NCBI GenBank assembly: GCA_012840485.1
Contig: DULG01000043.1
Location: forward strand, 1-34,371
Direction of reading: 5' to 3'
DNA length: 34,371 bases
From: Clostridia bacterium
GTDB taxonomy: Bacteria > Bacillota > Thermoanaerobacteria > Thermoanaerobacterales > Thermoanaerobacteraceae
Of the stretch, positions 14,064 to 22,570 are shown one piece after another (within the stretch, counting starts at the first letter, position 1; the number at the start of each line of letters is the position of its first letter). The notes below the pieces were generated by a model. The model was given only the letters and a program-made list of their open reading frames with translations. It was not told where the DNA came from and did not search any database. The position numbers and the translations under genes are program-made.

Positions 14064-15788
14064 ATGAAAGATAAAATTTTTATTGTTCCTGAGCCCAAAA
14101 GAATAGATCTCAAAAATAAATGGTTTCCTTTTGATGGTTTTCAAAATTTTCCTTCTTTTCTTTTAAAGGAATTTAATATCCCTGAAGGAAGTTGGAAAAT
14201 AAGAAAAATAGAAAAAGATGGTACAGGGATAAGGATAAAAGAAGGAGAAATAGAGATGTGGGGGGAGGAAAATATATGTTATGCAACTATAATTCAAATT
14301 TTAAAAGAAAACAATAACCTCCTTCCAGAAGTTGAAATAGAGGAGAAATTTCATTTTTCTTTTAGAGGATACCATTTGGATATTGCAAGGGGTGGAGTAC
14401 CAACTTTAAATACTTTTAAGAAAATTCTTCGCTGGCTTTTTCTTCTTAAATACAATTATTTTGCCATATATTTTGAAGACCTTTTTCCTTGGAGGAAATA
14501 TCCTCAAATTGGAAAATTAAGGGGGAGATTAGAAGAGGAAGAATTAAAAGAGATCATTTACTATGGGAGAAGTCTGGGCATAGAGGTCTTTCCTTCTCTT
14601 GAACTTTGCGGACACATGGAAAATATCTTGGTTCTTTCTGATTTTTCAAGGTTTAGTGAATGGCATAGACCTCAAGAGGGGTGTCTTGATGTTTCTAATA
14701 AAGAGGCAAGAGAATTTGCCTATGAACTTCTTGATGATGTTATTAAATTTTTTCCTTCTACGTATATTCACATTGGTGGAGATGAAACCTGGGCTCTTGG
14801 TAGAGGAAGGAGTCTTGATAAGACGGGAGTTTTTGAGGGACCACAACTTTTTGAAATGCATCACAAAAACTTGATCAATATGGTAAAAGAAAGTGGGAAA
14901 GTTCCTATAGTTTGGGGAGACATGATGACGGGGATGTATTTAAGGAAGGAAGAAAAGGAAAAATGGAGAGCAGTTCTTGAAAGTGATATATGGGAGGAAA
15001 CAATAGTAGCCAATTGGGATTATACGAATCTTTCGGAAGAGCATTTTGAAAGCAAGATAAATCTTTTTGGGAAAAGGAAAGAAAAAGAGATCGCATGTCC
15101 CGGAGTTTCTAACTGGAATAGATATTATCCAAATTTCGAGATAGCACTTGGAAACATAAGGAATTTTCTTAGACCTGCAAGAAAAGAAAAACTCCCTGGC
15201 TTTTTACTTACTTCTTGGGGAGATGACGGGGCAGAATGCCTTTACTCTTTTCTGGATCCTTTAATTTTAGCTAATATGGAGATAGCAGAAGGAAGTGGTA
15301 ATTGGGAAGAAAAATGGCTTGCACTTTCTGGGGAAAAAAGGGAAGTGCTAGAGGCAAGAAAAATGTTGGGAGAGAGTATTTTTTCTGAAACTATCAAACA
15401 TGTATTTTTAGGGACTCAGACCTATAGATACTATTTAGAAATATTAAAAGATAAGGTAAAAGAGAGAAAAAGTACGGGAAATTTATGGGCTGATTATTAT
15501 TCAAAAATGATAGAAAATTTGGCAAATAAAGAACTACTTCTTTATAAATATGGAGAAATATTAGAAAAAGTTTCAGATATAAATCTCCCTGAAGATTTGG
15601 AATTAATGAGGGATATGTTGAGAATTGGAATTAAAAGATTAAAAGGAACGTTGAATTTCTTGGATTTTATTGAATTTGGGAATAAATATGCAAGGCTTTG
15701 GCTTTCTGAGAGAAAAAGAGAAAATTTAGAAGTTGTTATTTCAAAAATTTTTGGCACTGGAGGAAGAGCAGATTTGAAGATTTTTTAA
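14064..15788 (+). CDS. Glycoside hydrolase family 20 (beta-N-acetylhexosaminidase-like)
   Basis: 574 residues, no signal peptide, so probably cytosolic and acting on imported amino-sugar oligosaccharides. The GH20 barrel begins near residue 95 (FSFRGYHLDIARGGVPTLNTFKKIL). The catalytic Asp-Glu pair is in IHIGGDET (Asp240, Glu241), the hallmark of substrate-assisted GH20 catalysis. A tryptophan-bearing strand, LLTSWGDDGAECLY, comes later. The C-terminal 170 residues are helical. The N-terminal non-catalytic GH20b-like region is short. The gene stands alone between a tRNA terminator and its own terminator, with no sugar transporter nearby. Its purine-rich, GAA/AGA-heavy composition made me suspect transfer from another thermophile, but I cannot test this here. 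Confidence 0.82.
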   Translation: MKDKIFIVPEPKRIDLKNKWFPFDGFQNFPSFLLKEFNIPEGSWKIRKIEKDGTGIRIKEGEIEMWGEENICYATIIQILKENNNLLPEVEIEEKFHFSFRGYHLDIARGGVPTLNTFKKILRWLFLLKYNYFAIYFEDLFPWRKYPQIGKLRGRLEEEELKEIIYYGRSLGIEVFPSLELCGHMENILVLSDFSRFSEWHRPQEGCLDVSNKEAREFAYELLDDVIKFFPSTYIHIGGDETWALGRGRSLDKTGVFEGPQLFEMHHKNLINMVKESGKVPIVWGDMMTGMYLRKEEKEKWRAVLESDIWEETIVANWDYTNLSEEHFESKINLFGKRKEKEIACPGVSNWNRYYPNFEIALGNIRNFLRPARKEKLPGFLLTSWGDDGAECLYSFLDPLILANMEIAEGSGNWEEKWLALSGEKREVLEARKMLGESIFSETIKHVFLGTQTYRYYLEILKDKVKERKSTGNLWADYYSKMIENLANKELLLYKYGEILEKVSDINLPEDLELMRDMLRIGIKRLKGTLNFLDFIEFGNKYARLWLSERKRENLEVVISKIFGTGGRADLKIF

Positions 15789-15795
15789 GATAAGT

Positions 15796-15828
15796 GAGGG
15801 GATAAATTTCCTCCCCTCTAATTTTTGT
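15796..15828 (+). terminator. Terminator of the GH20 gene
   Basis: GAGGGGA (15796-15802) pairs with TCCCCTC (15812-15818), followed by TAATTTTTG. Confidence 0.7.
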
Positions 15829-15925
15829 ATACAGATTTGGACATAATGTGTAAACAAAGTCATATTTAAAAAGTTGCTGCTTTTATGCGTAAAGAGCATT
15901 GCGGAAGTAGCGACAACGGCTTGGT

Positions 15926-16035
15926 TTGTCATACTGAGCAGAGCCCTGAGGCGAAGCGTAACGAAGCCCTGAGTCTAAGTGAAACGAAGCCCTGAGCAAA
16001 GCGACGGGTGAAAAGTGTCTGCGAAGGATCTCGAC
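15926..16035. repeat. Dispersed-repeat block with three AGCCCTGAG units
   Basis: Noncoding, G+C-richer than its surroundings. It starts with a TGTCATACTGAG word and ends with GCGAAGGATCTCGAC. Inside, AGCCCTGAG recurs at 15942, 15965 and 15988 with an exact 23-nt period. The same vocabulary appears at 25585-25735. The remaining gap (15829-15925) shows no gene. Confidence 0.7.
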
Positions 16036-16063
16036 TTGACTTGGCAAAAAAGTAGAGTATAAT
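16036..16063 (+). promoter_or_regulatory. Promoter of the rubrerythrin gene
   Basis: TTGACT (16036-16041), 16-nt spacer, TATAAT (16058-16063). The -35 abuts the end of the dispersed-repeat block. Confidence 0.7.
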
Positions 16064-16122
16064 AATATTTAGTACAGAAAATTATTGTTTATTAATAAGA
16101 ATTTTATGAGGAGGAATCATTT

Positions 16123-16626
16123 ATGAAAGAAATGACAAAGAGAAATTTATTGGATGCCTATGCGGGAGAGAGCCAAGCTCATATGAGGTACCAAATTTTT
16201 GCTGATGCAGCTGAAAAAGAAGGTAAACCTAATATTGCAAAACTTTTCCGCGCTATTTCCTATGCTGAATTGGTGCACGCTACAAATCATTACAAGACTC
16301 TTGGAGAGGTCGGGAACACAATAGCAAATCTAGAAAAGGCTATAGAAGGAGAAACCTTTGAAGTCGAAGAGATGTATCCAGCTTATAATGCTGTTGCAGA
16401 ACTTCAAGAGGAATCAGGGGCCAAAAAAAGCATACATTATGCTATAGAAGCGGAAAAAATACATGCAAAATTGTATTCTGATGCAAAAGAGGCAGCTTTA
16501 AAAGGCGAAGATATTAAAATATCAAAAGTTTACATATGTCCTGTTTGCGGATATACCTCTGTTGATGTATTGCCAGAAAAATGTCCTGTATGTGGAGTTC
16601 CTGGAGAAAAATTTGTAGCATTTTAA
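16123..16626 (+). CDS. rbr: Rubrerythrin
   Basis: 167-residue cytosolic non-haem iron protein for peroxide detoxification in anaerobes. The N-terminal ferritin-like four-helix domain (about 1-130) carries the expected carboxylate ligands in AYAGESQAHMRY, AISYAELVHATNHY and KSIHYAIEAEKIHAKLY. The C-terminal rubredoxin-like domain has its Fe(Cys)4 set as CPVCGY and CPVCGV, about 15 residues apart. The length is close to compact clostridial rubrerythrins. The start at ATG 16123 follows GAGGAGG. It is monocistronic with its own promoter and terminator. Electron donors such as rubredoxin are not encoded nearby. Confidence 0.93.
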   Translation: MKEMTKRNLLDAYAGESQAHMRYQIFADAAEKEGKPNIAKLFRAISYAELVHATNHYKTLGEVGNTIANLEKAIEGETFEVEEMYPAYNAVAELQEESGAKKSIHYAIEAEKIHAKLYSDAKEAALKGEDIKISKVYICPVCGYTSVDVLPEKCPVCGVPGEKFVAF

Positions 16627-16642
16627 ATATAATTTTTTAAAG

Positions 16643-16673
16643 AAAAGAGCATGTTTTGGCATGCTCTTTTTTG
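16643..16673 (+). terminator. Terminator of the rubrerythrin gene
   Basis: AAAAGAGCATG (16643-16653), loop TTTTGG, CATGCTCTTTT (16660-16670) and T-tract. Confidence 0.88.
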
Positions 16674-16685
16674 ATGCAAAAATAT

Positions 16686-16714
16686 TTGACATAGTAGTTA
16701 AAATGTGCTATAGT
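16686..16714 (+). promoter_or_regulatory. Promoter of the S-box leader and metK
   Basis: TTGACA (16686-16691), 17-nt spacer, TATAGT (16709-16714). The predicted start is about 20 nt before riboswitch helix P1. Confidence 0.8.
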
Positions 16715-16739
16715 AGACATCAGAAAATTTAATAACATG

Positions 16740-16844
16740 CTCTTATCAAGAGAGGTGGAGGGAAAGAGCCCGATGAAACCCAGCAACCTGTCCTATAGGA
16801 CAAGGTGCTAATTCTCTCAGAAGCATGCTTCTGAAAGATGAGGG
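16740..16844 (+). ncRNA. SAM-I (S-box) riboswitch aptamer
   Basis: P1 pairs CTCTTATC (16740-16747) with GATGAGGG (16837-16844). The conserved core is present: AGAGGTGGAGGGA, GCCCGATGAAACCCAGCAACC, GGTGCTAATTC and the P4-type hairpin CAGAAGCATGCTTCTG. SAM binding stabilises this fold and favours the downstream terminator, shutting off metK when SAM is plentiful. Confidence 0.95.
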
Positions 16845-16850
16845 TATGTG

Positions 16851-16880
16851 CCTCTTCTTTGAGAAGGGGTTTTATTTTGT
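16851..16880 (+). terminator. Riboswitch-controlled terminator before metK
   Basis: CCTCTTCT (16851-16858) pairs with AGAAGGGG (16862-16869, with one wobble), followed by TTTTATTTTG. This is the expression platform of the S-box leader. Confidence 0.85.
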
Positions 16881-16901
16881 TTATAAGGAGGAAAAGAAGA
16901 A

Positions 16902-18089
16902 ATGCGCAAATTGTTTACATCTGAATCGGTCACTGAAGGGCATCCTGATAAAATTTGTGATCAAATTTCTGATGCTATATTAGATGAAATTTTGCGGAAA
17001 GACCCTTATGCCAGAGTTGCTTGTGAGACTGCTGTGACTACCGGTTTAGTTTTAGTAATGGGTGAGATTACTACAGAGTGTTATGTAGACATTCCAAAAG
17101 TTGTAAGAAAGGTAGTAGAAGAAATTGGCTATACGAGGGCAAAATTCGGTTTTGATGCCGATACTTGTGCAGTTATCACTTCTATTGATGAGCAATCCCC
17201 AGATATTGCACTTGGTGTAAATAAAGCTTTAGAAGCTAAAAGAGGAGAGCTCTCAGATTCAGAGATTGAAGCTATTGGTGCAGGAGATCAGGGATTAATG
17301 TTTGGGTTTGCTTGCGATGAGACAGAGGAATTAATGCCAATGCCTATAATGTTAGCTCACAAATTAGCAAGAAGGTTGGCTGAAGTCAGGAAAAATGCTA
17401 CACTTAGCTATTTAAGGCCTGATGGTAAGACACAGGTGACAGTAGAGTATGAAGATGACAAACCTGTGAGGGTAGATTCTATTGTAGTATCAGCTCAACA
17501 TGCACCTGACATTGACCATGATACGATTGAAAGAGATATTATTGAACATGTAATAAAACCCATAATTCCCGAAAATATGATAGATGATAAGACTAAAATT
17601 TTTGTAAATCCCACAGGAAGGTTTGTAATTGGTGGACCTCAAGGTGACAGCGGACTTACAGGAAGAAAAATTATTGTAGACACATATGGCGGATATGCAA
17701 GGCACGGGGGCGGGGCTTTTTCAGGAAAAGACCCAACAAAAGTTGACAGGTCTGCAAGTTATGCGGCAAGATATGTGGCAAAAAATATCGTTGCAGCAGG
17801 ATTAGCAAAGAAATGTGAAGTACAATTAGCCTATGCAATAGGTGTTGCAACACCTCTTGAAATAGGTATCGATACTTTTGGGACAGGTAAGATACCAGAT
17901 GAAAAAATTTCAGATATAGTAAAACAAGTCTTCGATTTGAGACCCGCAGCTATAATTAGGGATTTAGATTTAAGAAGGCCTATTTACAGGCAAGTTGCAA
18001 CATATGGCCACTTTGGTAGGCATGACCTGGACCTTTCATGGGAAAAGACAGATAAGATTGATATATTGAGAAAATTAGCAGGAATATAA
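16902..18089 (+). CDS. metK: S-adenosylmethionine synthetase
   Basis: 395 residues, cytosolic; makes SAM from methionine and ATP. Family motifs run the full length: [20 protein letters not shown] at the N-terminus (catalytic His), [34 protein letters not shown] (P-loop-like and metal-binding), [16 protein letters not shown], and the C-terminal [15 protein letters not shown]. The start at ATG 16902 follows AAGGAGG with 10-nt spacing. Expression is governed by the upstream S-box riboswitch, a feedback loop in which the product represses the gene. A strong G+C-rich terminator follows. Confidence 0.97.
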   Translation: MRKLFTSESVTEGHPDKICDQISDAILDEILRKDPYARVACETAVTTGLVLVMGEITTECYVDIPKVVRKVVEEIGYTRAKFGFDADTCAVITSIDEQSPDIALGVNKALEAKRGELSDSEIEAIGAGDQGLMFGFACDETEELMPMPIMLAHKLARRLAEVRKNATLSYLRPDGKTQVTVEYEDDKPVRVDSIVVSAQHAPDIDHDTIERDIIEHVIKPIIPENMIDDKTKIFVNPTGRFVIGGPQGDSGLTGRKIIVDTYGGYARHGGGAFSGKDPTKVDRSASYAARYVAKNIVAAGLAKKCEVQLAYAIGVATPLEIGIDTFGTGKIPDEKISDIVKQVFDLRPAAIIRDLDLRRPIYRQVATYGHFGRHDLDLSWEKTDKIDILRKLAGI

Positions 18090-18093
18090 TTTG

Positions 18094-18125
18094 TAAGCCC
18101 GGGGACATCCCCGGGCTTATGGCAT
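18094..18125 (+). terminator. Terminator of metK
   Basis: TAAGCCCGGGG (18094-18104), loop ACAT, CCCCGGGCTTA (18109-18119). A second hairpin, ATGGCAT/ATGCCAT (18119-18150), follows at once. Confidence 0.8.
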
Positions 18126-18279
18126 CTTTATATATCTTTTTAAATGCCATAGAATTTATGTTTTATGAACGCTTCGCTATTTTAATTATATCATAAAAAT
18201 TGAAAAAAAGAAACTTTAATTTACACTGAATATAAGGTAAAATTAAATAAAGGAAAGAACTAAGACGGGAGAATCGGCT

Positions 18280-20487
18280 ATGATTGACATAGAAGGTGTA
18301 GTTGAAGAAATAATTTTTAGAAATGAACAAAATGGTTATACAGTCTTAGAATTAAGTGCCAATGGTTTGGTGATAACTGCTGTTGGCAATATGCCTTATG
18401 TAAACATTGGAGAGAGAATCAAAATTGAAGGTGAATGGGTAGAACATCCTGATTATGGTGAGCAAATTAGGGTTTTAAATTATGAAACCTTGGCTCCCAC
18501 CACCTTAGAAGGAATAGAAAAGTTTTTATCTTCTGGCTTAATTCCTGGAATAGGTCCTATTACAGCAAGAAAAATTGTAAAAAAGTTTGGCGTTGATTCT
18601 TTGAATATAATTGAAACTGCACCAGAAAGATTAAAAGAAATAAAAGGTCTAAGCGATGAGAAGATAAAAAGAATTTGTGAAGCTTATGAAATGCAAAAGG
18701 GAATCAAAGAAGTGATGGTATTTTTGCAGAGTTTTGGTATTTCTACTTATATGGCGATAAAGATTTATAAAGAATATGGCAATAATGCCATTGAGGTTAT
18801 TAAGCAAAACCCCTACAGGTTATCTGACGATATCTTCGGAATAGGATTTAAAACTGCGGACAAAATAGCAGAAAATTTGGGCGTTGATCCTCATTCTTTA
18901 TATCGTATTTCTTCTGGCACTCGATATGTCTTAATGCAATATGCGGCAAATGGCCATACTTATGTGCCAAAAGAGCTATTAAAAAAAGAAGCAGCAAATT
19001 TATTAGATGTCAGCGAAGAAGAAGTAGAGGATTCCTTTGTACTTTTAGTCCAAAATGAAAAAATACACATTGAGAATTTCGAAGATGGTACAGTAGGAAT
19101 TTATTATATACCTTATTATATGGCTGAATTGCATACTGCAGAGAGATTATTTAATATGACAGTAATGGAGACTGAAAATTTGAATTTAAATGTGCAAAAA
19201 GAAATTAAAAACTTTGAAAGAGAAACAGGGATTTCATTGGCAGAAAATCAAAAGCTAGCTGTAGAAGAAGCGATAAAAAATTCTGTTGTTGTAATAACAG
19301 GAGGACCAGGGACAGGGAAAACTACGATAATAAATTGTATAATTCGAATTTTTGAGAAAGCCGGTAAAAGGGTTGCTCTTGCAGCGCCTACAGGAAGAGC
19401 TGCCAAAAGAATTACAGAAGCTACTGGCAGAAAGGCAAAGACCATTCACAGGCTTTTAGAGTACACTTATACGGAAGAAGAAGGGAAAGGTTTCAATAAA
19501 AATGAAAAGGACCCATTAAGATATGAGGTAATAATAGTGGATGAGGTTTCAATGGTGGATATATTGCTTATGAATGCTCTATTAAAAGCTATACCTATAG
19601 GAGCAAAGCTGATTTTAGTAGGGGATGCTGACCAACTTCCATCTGTTGGAGCGGGAAATGTCCTAAGAGATATAATAGACAGTGGCATAGTAAAAGTGAT
19701 ACGGTTAAAAGAAATTTTTAGACAACAAAAGCAGAGTTTGATAGTGGTAAATGCTCACAAGATAAATGATGGAGAATATCCTGTCTGTAATGATAAAAAT
19801 GGTGATTTCTTTTTTATAAATGCTGCCACGCAAGAAGATATACTAAAAATTATCTTAGACCTTGTTACAAATAGACTTCCCAAAGCCTATGGATTTCATC
19901 CTGTTAACGATATTCAGGTACTTACGCCGATGAGAAAAGGAATAATCGGAGTTCACAATTTAAATTTGGAACTTCAAAAAGTTTTAAATCCCCATAGCAA
20001 AAACAAACCTGAAAAAGTTTTAAAAGAATTCACTTTTAGAGTAGGGGATAAAGTGATGCAAATAAAGAATAATTACAAGATAAAATGGAAAAAAGGTGAT
20101 GAAGAAGGGGAAGGAGTCTTTAATGGAGATATTGGGATAATCCAGTCAATAGACGAAGAATTACAGGAATTAACTGTATATTTTGATGATGAAAAATTTG
20201 TCACTTATGACTTTTCTGATTTAGATGAATTGAATTTGTCCTATGCTATAACAGTACACAAGAGCCAAGGAAGTGAATTTCCTGTTATCATAATGCCTGT
20301 CACTTATGGCCCCCCTATGCTACTGACCAGAAATCTCTTGTACACTGCTGTAACCAGGGCAAAAAAATTGGTGATTTTGATAGGACAAGAAAAATATTTA
20401 AAATTCATGATTGACAATAATAGAATTTCAAAAAGATATTCTGGCCTTCTTTCAAGACTTAAAAAAGCCCTTTTATATGTTCACTGA
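18280..20487 (+). CDS. recD2: RecD2-type SF1B DNA helicase (YrrC-like)
   Basis: 735 residues. The N-terminal region (about 1-330) holds the RecD2-specific OB-like segment and helix-hairpin-helix repeats (SSGLIPGIGPITARKIVKKFG; EIKGLSDEKIKRI). The helicase core begins with Walker A ITGGPGTGKTTI (about residue 340), followed by motif Ia AAPTGRAAKRI, Walker B VDEVSMVD, motif III LVGDADQLPSVGAG, and C-terminal VHKSQGSEFPVII and YTAVTRAKKLVIL (motifs V-VI). No RecB or RecC is nearby, consistent with the stand-alone RecD2 class, a 5'-3' helicase linked to genome maintenance and mismatch repair in Firmicutes. The start at 18280 has GGGAG upstream. Confidence 0.93.
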   Translation: MIDIEGVVEEIIFRNEQNGYTVLELSANGLVITAVGNMPYVNIGERIKIEGEWVEHPDYGEQIRVLNYETLAPTTLEGIEKFLSSGLIPGIGPITARKIVKKFGVDSLNIIETAPERLKEIKGLSDEKIKRICEAYEMQKGIKEVMVFLQSFGISTYMAIKIYKEYGNNAIEVIKQNPYRLSDDIFGIGFKTADKIAENLGVDPHSLYRISSGTRYVLMQYAANGHTYVPKELLKKEAANLLDVSEEEVEDSFVLLVQNEKIHIENFEDGTVGIYYIPYYMAELHTAERLFNMTVMETENLNLNVQKEIKNFERETGISLAENQKLAVEEAIKNSVVVITGGPGTGKTTIINCIIRIFEKAGKRVALAAPTGRAAKRITEATGRKAKTIHRLLEYTYTEEEGKGFNKNEKDPLRYEVIIVDEVSMVDILLMNALLKAIPIGAKLILVGDADQLPSVGAGNVLRDIIDSGIVKVIRLKEIFRQQKQSLIVVNAHKINDGEYPVCNDKNGDFFFINAATQEDILKIILDLVTNRLPKAYGFHPVNDIQVLTPMRKGIIGVHNLNLELQKVLNPHSKNKPEKVLKEFTFRVGDKVMQIKNNYKIKWKKGDEEGEGVFNGDIGIIQSIDEELQELTVYFDDEKFVTYDFSDLDELNLSYAITVHKSQGSEFPVIIMPVTYGPPMLLTRNLLYTAVTRAKKLVILIGQEKYLKFMIDNNRISKRYSGLLSRLKKALLYVH

Positions 20488-20585
20488 TTTTGCTAATTAA
20501 TAGAAAAGTGTGAAATTTTATTAATTTTAATTTAATAATGCCGATATAAAATGTGAGAAATAAACAAGATTAATGAGGGATAAAG

Positions 20586-21275
20586 ATGATTTTTTTAGAC
20601 CTTTTATTTCCTCCAAAAACAACTTGTATTATTTGCAAGGCTTCTATAAAGACAGGCTATTTATGCGATAAATGCAAAAGTTCATTGAAGTTGATTGAGG
20701 GGAATAGATGCAACATTTGCGGTAAATCAATAGATCATGAAGGAATATGCTCTGATTGTTTAGAACATTGTCATGAATTTAAACAAAATATAAGTCCCTT
20801 TGAATACGATGGTGTTGTAAAAGACTTGATAGGGAGGTTTAAGTATTTTAAAGAGAGGGAATTAGCATCTTTCTTTGCAGAATATATGGCTGATACGGTT
20901 AAAAAGATGAACTGGCCCATAGATGTAATAATACCTGTTCCTCTTCACAAAATAAGACTCGATGAAAGAGGTTATAATCAGGCAGAGCTTTTGGCAAGAG
21001 AACTTTCTTATCGATTAAATATTTTTATGTCCAAAGCATTGAGAAGGGTGCGGAATACGACAACACAAACGGCTTTGCACAAAGAAGAGAGGATAGAAAA
21101 CGTAAAGGGTGCTTTTAAAGTGACTTACAAAGATACTATTGTTGGGAAAAATGCGCTACTGGTAGACGACGTGTTGACAACAGGTGCTACTTTGGACGAG
21201 TGTGCCAAAGTCTTAAAAGAAAATGGGGCAAAAGATGTATATGTGGTTACTATAGCAACTGGCAAAAATATGTGA
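20586..21275 (+). CDS. comFC: ComF family protein (amidophosphoribosyltransferase-like)
   Basis: 229 residues. The N-terminal zinc-ribbon region has cysteine pairs (CIICKAS, CDKCKSS, CNICGKS, CSDCLEH). The C-terminal phosphoribosyltransferase fold has VIIPVPLHKIRLDERGYNQAELLA and the PRPP-binding loop ALLVDDVLTTGATLDECA. ComFC supports DNA uptake in natural competence. Here, as in Bacillus, it stands directly before the late flagellar genes; comFA and comFB are not seen in this window. Start ATG 20586 after GAGGGAT. The promoter is not obvious. Confidence 0.9.
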   Translation: MIFLDLLFPPKTTCIICKASIKTGYLCDKCKSSLKLIEGNRCNICGKSIDHEGICSDCLEHCHEFKQNISPFEYDGVVKDLIGRFKYFKERELASFFAEYMADTVKKMNWPIDVIIPVPLHKIRLDERGYNQAELLARELSYRLNIFMSKALRRVRNTTTQTALHKEERIENVKGAFKVTYKDTIVGKNALLVDDVLTTGATLDECAKVLKENGAKDVYVVTIATGKNM

Positions 21276-21312
21276 TGGGGAGTTTGAAGTATCAAAAAGG
21301 GGATGAAAAGAA

Positions 21313-21729
21313 ATGGAAATAAGAAATTGTAAAAGGTGCGGAAAGCTTTACACGTATACAGGAATTGATTTATGTCCAAAGTGTTATAGACAGGATGAAG
21401 AAGATTTTATGAAAGTGCGGGATTATTTAGATGCTCACCCTTCAGCTACTATGCTGGAAATATCTCAAAACACTCAGGTTTCTACAAAAAAAATAATGGA
21501 CTTTTTAAAAGAAGGGCGACTTATTTTAAGCTCAACTAATATCAATATAGGTTTAAAATGCGAAAGATGTGGTAAACCAATACTCACAGGTAGATTTTGC
21601 GAAGAGTGCAGGACTAAATTGTCAAGGGAGTTAATGAAGGGGTATTTGGTTCAACCGGAGGATAAAGGAGAAGAAACAAAAAAAGGAGAAAGACTATATG
21701 TATATGAAAACAAAGAGAATAAAAAATAA
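21313..21729 (+). CDS. yvyF: YvyF-type flagellar-operon zinc protein (TIGR03826)
   Basis: 138 residues. Two zinc-ribbon cysteine sets flank a small helical domain: CKRCGKLYTYTGIDLCPKCY at the N-terminus and CERCGKPILTGRFCEEC near residue 95. Between them, SATMLEISQNTQVSTKKIMDFLKEGRLIL looks like a helix-turn-helix (MerR-like) element. This is the family found between comFC and flgM in Firmicute flagellar regions. In Bacillus the equivalent has been linked to FlgM secretion or flagellar control; I treat the mechanism as unsettled. It lies 37 nt after comFC and upstream of the sigma-D-like promoter of flgM. Confidence 0.87.
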   Translation: MEIRNCKRCGKLYTYTGIDLCPKCYRQDEEDFMKVRDYLDAHPSATMLEISQNTQVSTKKIMDFLKEGRLILSSTNINIGLKCERCGKPILTGRFCEECRTKLSRELMKGYLVQPEDKGEETKKGERLYVYENKENKK

Positions 21730-21737
21730 TTTTTTAT

Positions 21738-21764
21738 TAAACTTTTCAGTTATTAAGTCGATAT
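21738..21764 (+). promoter_or_regulatory. Sigma-D-type flagellar promoter of the flgM operon
   Basis: TAAA (21738-21741), exactly 15 nt, GTCGATAT (21757-21764). The consensus is TAAA-N15-GCCGATAT, so there is one mismatch. It lies 25 nt before flgM. Confidence 0.85.
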
Positions 21765-21789
21765 TACTAATAGCACGGGGGTGTTAAAA

Positions 21790-22065
21790 ATGAAAATTTA
21801 TAATAATAACATGGAAAAAATACCGGCGATATATCGCACTAATGGAGTGGAGAAAATTATCAATAAAAAGTCTGAAATAAGAGATAAAGTGGAAATATCT
21901 AAAGAAGCAACTAAGCTAGCGCAAAGTTTCAATGAATTTGAAAAAATAAAGAGTCAAAAAATTGAAAACATAAAAGAGATGCTCAATACAGGAACTTACA
22001 ATGTGAAGGCGGAAGATGTGGCAGATGTCATACTTAAAGGTATATTGCTGAATAAAAAAATTTAA
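21790..22065 (+). CDS. flgM: Anti-sigma-D (sigma-28) factor FlgM
   Basis: About 91 residues, cytosolic until exported through the hook. The C-terminal half matches the FlgM sigma-binding region: KVEISKEATKLAQ, KIENIKEMLNTGTYNVKAEDVADVIL. It holds the flagellar sigma factor inactive until the hook-basal body is complete. ATG 21790 is preferred over GTG 21781, since the Shine-Dalgarno GGGGGTG (21777-21783) would otherwise overlap the start. Its own sigma-D-like promoter makes the expected feedback loop. flgN begins within 20 nt of its end. Confidence 0.9.
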   Translation: MKIYNNNMEKIPAIYRTNGVEKIINKKSEIRDKVEISKEATKLAQSFNEFEKIKSQKIENIKEMLNTGTYNVKAEDVADVILKGILLNKKI

Positions 22066-22081
22066 AAAGGATGTGCTGGTT

Positions 22082-22558
22082 ATGGCAGATGGCCATATGC
22101 TTGTAGAAGTATTAAGAGGAGAAACAGAAATTTATCGAGTTTTGCTAGATTTGGCTATAAAAAAAACCGATATAATAATTGCAGGACAAATAAAAGAATT
22201 AGATGAAATATTGCAAATGGAAAAACAATTAATAAAGCACCTTATGGATTTAGAAGAACAGAGAGAAGAGATATTAGGAAATATTGATAAACAAGGTAGA
22301 ATGACTCTTAATGATCTTATGGAAATTGTATCTTTAGAAGAAGCAGAAAATTTAAAAAGTATCAAACACAATCTCAGCCTCATTTTAGAAGAACTTGAAG
22401 AAAGGAATAAATTAAACACGGCTTTGATTGAACAAGCATTAGAATATGTAAATTATTCTATTAATGTTATTTCAACTGTATTGGAAAGTGATGGAGGAAT
22501 ATACGGTGATAAAGGAAGTATAAAAAAACCTTTAAATTTGATTGATAAAAAGGCATAG
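22082..22558 (+). CDS. flgN: Flagellar export chaperone FlgN
   Basis: About 158 residues, almost entirely helical coiled-coil-like sequence (KKTDIIIAGQIKELDEILQMEKQLIKHL; SIKHNLSLILEELEERNKL), as expected for the FlgN chaperone that delivers hook-associated proteins FlgK and FlgL to the export gate. Sequence identity is low in this family, so position between flgM and flgK is a large part of the evidence. ATG 22082 fits AAGG at 22067-22070; an alternative GTG 22073 would be too close to it. The stop is 12 nt from flgK. Confidence 0.85.
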   Translation: MADGHMLVEVLRGETEIYRVLLDLAIKKTDIIIAGQIKELDEILQMEKQLIKHLMDLEEQREEILGNIDKQGRMTLNDLMEIVSLEEAENLKSIKHNLSLILEELEERNKLNTALIEQALEYVNYSINVISTVLESDGGIYGDKGSIKKPLNLIDKKA

Positions 22559-22570
22559 GAGGATTATGCA

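Noticed and set aside
15926-16035. Regular 23-nt period considered as a CRISPR array
   Set aside because: Only three 9-base units with similar spacers, no 25-40-nt repeats and no cas genes in the window.
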